Source: Naasia sp. SYSU D00057 (GTDB taxonomy: Bacteria; Actinomycetota; Actinomycetes; Actinomycetales; Microbacteriaceae). Taken from it: 64,000 bases of DNA. This document shows positions 59,819 to 64,000 of this stretch, one piece after another (position 1 is the first letter of the stretch; every line of letters starts with the position of its first letter). The stretch spans positions 62,001 to 126,000 of the forward strand of contig NZ_JAFMSZ010000001.1 in the NCBI RefSeq assembly GCF_017916505.1. Direction: 5' to 3'. The notes under the pieces are model-generated. The model searched no databases. It was not told where the DNA came from and worked only from the letters and a program-made list of their open reading frames with translations. The translations under genes were made by a program, and so were the position numbers.

Positions 59819-60808
59819 ATGGACGAGAACGCCATCCACCAGCCGGTGCTGCTCGAACGCAGCATCGAGCTCCTCGAACCAGCCCTCGATCGGGAGGGCG
59901 CCGTCGCCATCGACGGCACGCTCGGCATGGGCGGACACTCCGCCGCGCTGCTCGAGCGCTTTCCGGGCCTGACCCTCATCGGCATCGACCGCGACACCGA
60001 CGCGCTCGAGATCGCCGGCCGCAGGCTCGCCCGCTATGGCGGCCGCGCCGTGCTCGTGCACGCGGTGTACGACCGCATCGGCGAGATCGCGGCCGAGCAC
60101 GCCCCCGACGGCGTGCAGGGCATCCTCCTCGACCTCGGCGTCTCCTCGCTGCAGCTGGACCGCGCCGAGCGCGGCTTCGCCTACTCGAAGGACGCGCCGC
60201 TCGACATGCGGATGGACGCGACGTCGCCGCTGACCGCCGAGCGCGTGCTCGCCGAGTACTCGGAGGCGGACCTGCGCCGCATCTTCTACGAGTACGGCGA
60301 GGAGAAGCTCGCGCCGCGCTACGCCCGCCGCATCGTGGAGCAGCGCGAGCAGAGCCCGATCCGCCGCTCCAGCGAGCTGGTCGCACTGCTCACCGCCGCG
60401 ACGCCCGCCGCACTGCAGCGGGCCGGCCACCCGGCCAAGAGGGTCTTCCAGGCCCTCCGCATCGAGGTGAACGGGGAGCTCGCCGCACTCGAGCGCGCCC
60501 TCCCCGCCGCCCTCGACGCACTCGACGTGGGGGGACGCATCGTCGTCCTCGCCTACCAGTCCCTCGAGGACCGTCTCGTCAAGCGGGAGCTCGCCCGCCG
60601 CTCGACGTCGACGGCCCCGGCAGGTCTTCCCGTGGAGCTGCCGGAGCACCGTCCCGAGTTCCGCCTGCTCGTCCGCGGCGCCGGCCGCGCGACACAGGAG
60701 GAGATCACCGCGAACCCGCGCGCGACACCCGTACGCCTGCGCGCGGCAGAGCGGCTCCGCCCCCTCGGACCCGAACGGGGCACTGCCACCCGACAAGGAA
60801 TCTCATGA
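59819..60808 (+). CDS. rsmH: 16S rRNA (cytosine-1402-N4)-methyltransferase
   Basis: Methylates C1402 of 16S rRNA (formerly MraW). 329 residues with [13 protein letters not shown], the SAM motif [43 protein letters not shown] and [16 protein letters not shown] 59819 starts MDENAIHQ, typical; GTG 59798 would add seven residues. 3' end overlaps ftsL (ATGA). Confidence 0.93.
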   Translation: MDENAIHQPVLLERSIELLEPALDREGAVAIDGTLGMGGHSAALLERFPGLTLIGIDRDTDALEIAGRRLARYGGRAVLVHAVYDRIGEIAAEHAPDGVQGILLDLGVSSLQLDRAERGFAYSKDAPLDMRMDATSPLTAERVLAEYSEADLRRIFYEYGEEKLAPRYARRIVEQREQSPIRRSSELVALLTAATPAALQRAGHPAKRVFQALRIEVNGELAALERALPAALDALDVGGRIVVLAYQSLEDRLVKRELARRSTSTAPAGLPVELPEHRPEFRLLVRGAGRATQEEITANPRATPVRLRAAERLRPLGPERGTATRQGIS

Positions 60809-61392
60809 GCACTGCACTCGCCACCGCACCGCTCCGTCGCCCGTCATCGCCCGGGGCCCGCCCGAACGTCGAGCCGGCTCCGTCGATCGAGATCGTCCCC
60901 GGGCGCGACCAGCGCCGGGCCCGCCCCCGGGTCGTCTACGCGAGCGTGGTCGTCGGCGGCCTCGGCGCGCTCATGCTCTCCCAGCTGCTGATGAGCATCG
61001 CGCTCTCGGACGGCGCCTACGCGATCGACTCCCTGCAGAGGGAGCACAAGGAGCAGTCCCGCGTCGTGCAGCAGCTGAACGAGGAGCTCGGCCGCCTGTC
61101 CTCGCCGCAGAACCTCGCCGTCAATGCGGAGGCGCTCGGCATGGTGCAGAACACGAACCCGGTCTGGCTCCGGATGTCGGACGGCGCGGTCATCGGCACG
61201 CCCGCGGCGGCGACCGCCGGCGCCGGCGTGATCGGCTCGGCCGGCTCGCAGGTCGCGAACGAGCTGCTCACCGGCGTCCCGCTCGTCGCGCAGCCGGACG
61301 CGGCCGGTGCACCGGCTTCCGCAACGCCGGACCCGGCTGCCCCGCCGGCGGAAGGCTCGCAGCTACCGTTGCAGGCGCCCACCACGCGCTAG
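60805..61392 (+). CDS. ftsL: Cell division protein FtsL-like
   Basis: 195 residues, bitopic: a basic, Pro-rich cytosolic part, one membrane helix (about 46-66, [20 protein letters not shown]), then a coiled coil with heptads ([20 protein letters not shown]) and a Pro/Ala-rich tail. Position between rsmH and ftsI identifies it as the FtsL of this cluster. It helps recruit FtsB/FtsQ and activates septal synthesis. Confidence 0.82.
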   Translation: MSTALATAPLRRPSSPGARPNVEPAPSIEIVPGRDQRRARPRVVYASVVVGGLGALMLSQLLMSIALSDGAYAIDSLQREHKEQSRVVQQLNEELGRLSSPQNLAVNAEALGMVQNTNPVWLRMSDGAVIGTPAAATAGAGVIGSAGSQVANELLTGVPLVAQPDAAGAPASATPDPAAPPAEGSQLPLQAPTTR

Positions 61393-61407
61393 CCCGCTAG
61401 GAGTCCC

Positions 61408-63162
61408 ATGTCGAGACGGCGCTCCCGTCGCCGCATCGCGGCCAGCCTGCTCGCGCTTCTCGCGATGCTCGGCGTCTTCGTCGTCCGCCTCGTCGACATC
61501 CAGGTCGTGCAGGCGGCATCGCTCAACGCGGAGGCGGAGGACAAGCGGAGCATCCCGCAGACGATCCTGGGGGAGCGGGGCGACATCTTCGACTCGACCG
61601 GCACGCTGCTGGCGCGCAGCGTGCTCCGGTACGACATCACGGCGTCGCCGAAGACCGCGGTGAAGTCCGGCGTGACGCCCGAGGCGGCGGCGATCGAGAT
61701 CGCGAAGGTGACCGGGCAGAAGCCCGAGGACCTCGTGAAGGTCCTCGAGGACGCCGTGGCGAAGGACCCGGACTCCGACTTCGCGTACCTGGCGCGGCGC
61801 GTCGACGCCGAGACGTTCCAGCAGATCCGCGACCTCGAGATCCCGTGGGTCTACTACGAGGCGCACGCCGCCCGCACCTATCCCAACGGCGCGGTCGCCG
61901 GCAACCTCATCGGCTTCGTCGGAACCGAGAACCAGCCGCAGGCCGGCGTCGAGTACTCCGAGGACTCCTGCCTCGCCGGCCAGGACGGCAGCGAGGTGTA
62001 CGAGCGCAGCGCGGACGGCGTCCGCATCCCCGGCAGCACCGTCGTGACGGAGGAGGCCGTGAACGGCAGCGACCTCGTGCTCACGATCGACAGCGACCTG
62101 CAGTGGTTCACCCAGCAGACCCTCGCCACCTATGCGCAGAAGTTCGGCGCGTCGTGGGGCACGGTCGTCGTCGAGGAGGTCGCGACCGGGAAGCTGCTCG
62201 CGGTCGCCGACTATCCGACGGTCGATCCGAACAACGTCGCCGCCACGGCCAACACCGACGTCTCCGCCCTCGGCTCGCGCGCCTTCACCGCGCCGTTCGA
62301 GCCGGGCTCCACGTTCAAGACCCTCACCGCCGCGTCGCTGATCGACGCCGGACTCGCGAACCCGGGCAGCCGGGTCGTCGCCGACGACACGTTCACCACC
62401 CCCGAGGGGGCGGACGTCAGCGACAGCGAGTCGCACGAGCGCTGGAACCTCACGCTGACCGGCGTGCTCAAGGAGTCGAGCAACACAGGCCTGTCGCAGC
62501 TCGGCCTCCTCATGACCCCGCAGCAGCGCTACGAGTACATGCAGCGGTTCCACCTCGGCCAGCGCACCGAGGTCGGCTTCGGCGGCGAGGAGCCCGGCGA
62601 CCTCAACGGGGGACCGGACAGCTGGGACGCGCAGACCAACCTCACCACCATGTTCGGCCAGGGCCTCACGACCACCGCGGTGCAGATGGCGAGCGTCTAC
62701 CAGACCATCGCCAACGGCGGCGTGCGGATGCCCGTCTCGCTCGTCGAGGGCTGCCGCCAGGCGGACGGCACGATCACCGACGCCGCCCCGGTCGACGGCT
62801 CGCGCGTCATCTCGGAGGGAGCGGCGGATCAGACCGTCGCGATGCTCGAGAACGTCGCCACCAAGGGCTGGCTCGCGAACCAGATCGAGATCCCCGGCTA
62901 CCGGCTCGCCACGAAGACGGGAACCGCCCAGCACGCGGACGGCTCCGGCGGCTACGCGGACACCTACATCGTGTCCCTGGCCGGCATCGCGCCCGCCGAC
63001 GACCCGCAGTACGTCGTGACGGTCACCCTCGCCGACCCGGTTAAGATGAATACGTCGGGGGCGACGGCGCCGGTCTTCCGAGAGGTGATGACCCAGGTGC
63101 TGAAGCAGTACGCGGTCGTTCCCTCCGGCTCCAGCTCACCCGACCTGCCGACGAACTACTGA
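61408..63162 (+). CDS. ftsI: Septal peptidoglycan transpeptidase FtsI (PBP3-like)
   Basis: 584 residues. One N-terminal membrane helix (about 9-30), the class B PBP dimerisation domain (RGDIFDSTGTLLARS), and a transpeptidase domain with Ser in PGSTFKTLT (SxxK, near residue 300), SSN (near 357) and KTGTAQ (near 506). Cross-links septal peptidoglycan. ATG 61408 lies 15 bp after ftsL. Confidence 0.93.
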   Translation: MSRRRSRRRIAASLLALLAMLGVFVVRLVDIQVVQAASLNAEAEDKRSIPQTILGERGDIFDSTGTLLARSVLRYDITASPKTAVKSGVTPEAAAIEIAKVTGQKPEDLVKVLEDAVAKDPDSDFAYLARRVDAETFQQIRDLEIPWVYYEAHAARTYPNGAVAGNLIGFVGTENQPQAGVEYSEDSCLAGQDGSEVYERSADGVRIPGSTVVTEEAVNGSDLVLTIDSDLQWFTQQTLATYAQKFGASWGTVVVEEVATGKLLAVADYPTVDPNNVAATANTDVSALGSRAFTAPFEPGSTFKTLTAASLIDAGLANPGSRVVADDTFTTPEGADVSDSESHERWNLTLTGVLKESSNTGLSQLGLLMTPQQRYEYMQRFHLGQRTEVGFGGEEPGDLNGGPDSWDAQTNLTTMFGQGLTTTAVQMASVYQTIANGGVRMPVSLVEGCRQADGTITDAAPVDGSRVISEGAADQTVAMLENVATKGWLANQIEIPGYRLATKTGTAQHADGSGGYADTYIVSLAGIAPADDPQYVVTVTLADPVKMNTSGATAPVFREVMTQVLKQYAVVPSGSSSPDLPTNY

Positions 63163-63212
63163 CCCGCACGCGGGAGCCCTCCGAGGGCGTACGAGACGAA
63201 GGGAACGGTCAC

Positions 63213-64000
63213 GTGGCCTCGTCCCTCCGCCCGGAGCACCCGGTGCCGCGGTCGCTCGCGCGCCTGGCCGAGGACTTCGGCCTCGAGGTGCGGGGGAGTC
63301 TCGAGGGCGTCGAGGTGACCGGCGTGTCCGCGGATGCGGAGGACATCGAGGACGACGAGCTCTTCGTCGGCCTGCCCGGCGGCGCCGGCCACGGCGCCGC
63401 CTACGCCGCCGACGCCCGTGAGCGCGGCGCGGCCGCGCTGCTCACCGATCCCGCCGGGGCTGACCTCGCCGCCGACAGCGGCCTGCCGGTGCTGGTCACC
63501 GCGGACCCGCGGGAGGCCCTCGGCGACCTGGCCGCCTGGGTGCACCGCACCGCCGAGCACCCTCCGCTGCTGTTCGCCGTGACGGGCACCCGCGGCAAGA
63601 CGAGCGTCGTGCACCTGCTCGACGCGATCCTGCGCCAGCTCGGCGTCGCCACCGGCTTCAGCACCACCACCGAGCGGCGCGCCGCCGACGAGAGCGTGCG
63701 CCGGGCATCCGCACCGGACGCGCCGGAGCTGCATGCCCTGCTCGCCCGCATGCGCGAGAGCGGCGTCCGCGCCGCCGCGGTCGAGGTGCCCGCCCAGGCG
63801 CTGACGCAGGGCATGGTCGGCGGGCTCGTGTTCGACGTCGTGGGCTTCACCAACCTGGGCGACGACCACCTCGACGAGTACCCGGACGCGGAGGCCTACC
63901 TGGCGGCGAAGCAGTCGCTGTTCGACCCCGACCGGTCGCGGCGCGGCGTCGTCGACGTGGACGGCGAAGCGGGGCGGCGCGTCGCCGACGAGGCGCGCAT
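63213..64000 (+). CDS. murE: UDP-MurNAc-tripeptide synthetase MurE, 5' part
   Basis: The first 262 codons; the gene runs off the window. An N-terminal UDP-binding domain (EVTGVSADAEDIEDDELFVGLPG), then the ATP motif VTGTRGKTSVVHLL and GFTNLGDDHLDEYP. Position after ftsI fits MurE. The amino acid added (diaminopimelate, lysine or other) is set by the missing C-terminal part. GTG 63213 is the likely start. Confidence 0.9.
   Translation, partial: MASSLRPEHPVPRSLARLAEDFGLEVRGSLEGVEVTGVSADAEDIEDDELFVGLPGGAGHGAAYAADARERGAAALLTDPAGADLAADSGLPVLVTADPREALGDLAAWVHRTAEHPPLLFAVTGTRGKTSVVHLLDAILRQLGVATGFSTTTERRAADESVRRASAPDAPELHALLARMRESGVRAAAVEVPAQALTQGMVGGLVFDVVGFTNLGDDHLDEYPDAEAYLAAKQSLFDPDRSRRGVVDVDGEAGRRVADEAR

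Noticed and set aside
1-64000. tRNA, rRNA or prophage genes
   Set aside because: No cloverleaf-like segment, rRNA conserved stretch, integrase or phage structural gene was seen in reading both strands.

Overview
The window is very GC-rich, densely coded DNA with no tRNA, rRNA, CRISPR array, transposase or phage gene that I can see. Gene content and order point to a member of the Microbacteriaceae (Actinomycetota, Micrococcales). Supporting features are a DUF7882-type small protein, a fused OleBC olefin synthase, the pgsA-garA-ftsR-merR block, and the right end, which follows the familiar actinobacterial order acyl-CoA synthetase, ROK glucokinase, plsC, class II DAHP synthase, PASTA kinase, Rv2175c-like protein, polyprenyl synthase, DUF3040, mraZ, rsmH, ftsL, ftsI, murE. 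Many genes appear to be leaderless: a TANNNT -10 hexamer sits 6-7 nt before the ATG or GTG.

Layout. 1-4.7 kb: oleA, oleBC and oleD, overlapping by GTGA junctions, for head-to-head long-chain olefin synthesis. 4.7-13 kb: a hydrolase, a cluster of five small lineage-type proteins (two sharing a 15-bp upstream motif), a Zn alcohol dehydrogenase with its partner protein, an APC permease, a soluble Ser/Thr kinase-GAF fusion, a deazaflavin-type nitroreductase and a glycosyltransferase. 13-17.5 kb: Mn catalase, cold-shock protein, FHA protein, FKBP lipoprotein, HemK-like methyltransferase. 17.5-22 kb: a flavin amine oxidase whose domain order is circularly permuted, a Pr6Pr-type membrane protein, a small gene under a LexA/SOS box, and a CopD-CtaG fusion. 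22-26 kb: the methylcitrate genes prpD-prpB-prpC. 26-37 kb: two tandem AfsR-like regulators, a Nudix-NYN fusion, an LRV-repeat protein, an M4 protease with its emfourin inhibitor, an HtrA-like lipoprotein protease and another lipoprotein. 37-41 kb: pgsA-garA-ftsR, a second MerR regulator and an atypical cyclase-family protein. 41-48 kb: repeats, an orphan ParA, pyruvate carboxylase, a second ParA-like ATPase with a repetitive N-terminus, and peptide deformylase. 48-58.7 kb: the envelope, shikimate and kinase block. 58.7-64 kb: the start of the dcw division and cell-wall cluster, with murE cut by the window edge.

The most striking unexplained signals are these. (1) An 11-bp-spaced direct repeat, TTGCA-N6-TTGCA, lies at exactly the same distance (39 nt from repeat end to -10 start) upstream of three separate leaderless genes around the AfsR pair and the protease genes, and looks like an undescribed regulon. 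(2) The amine oxidase is circularly permuted. (3) An SOS box controls a small protein. (4) A family of long palindromic intergenic repeats occurs at four places, plus an unrelated hairpin at a fifth. (5) The LysM/lysozyme-like gene has a structured 5' leader.
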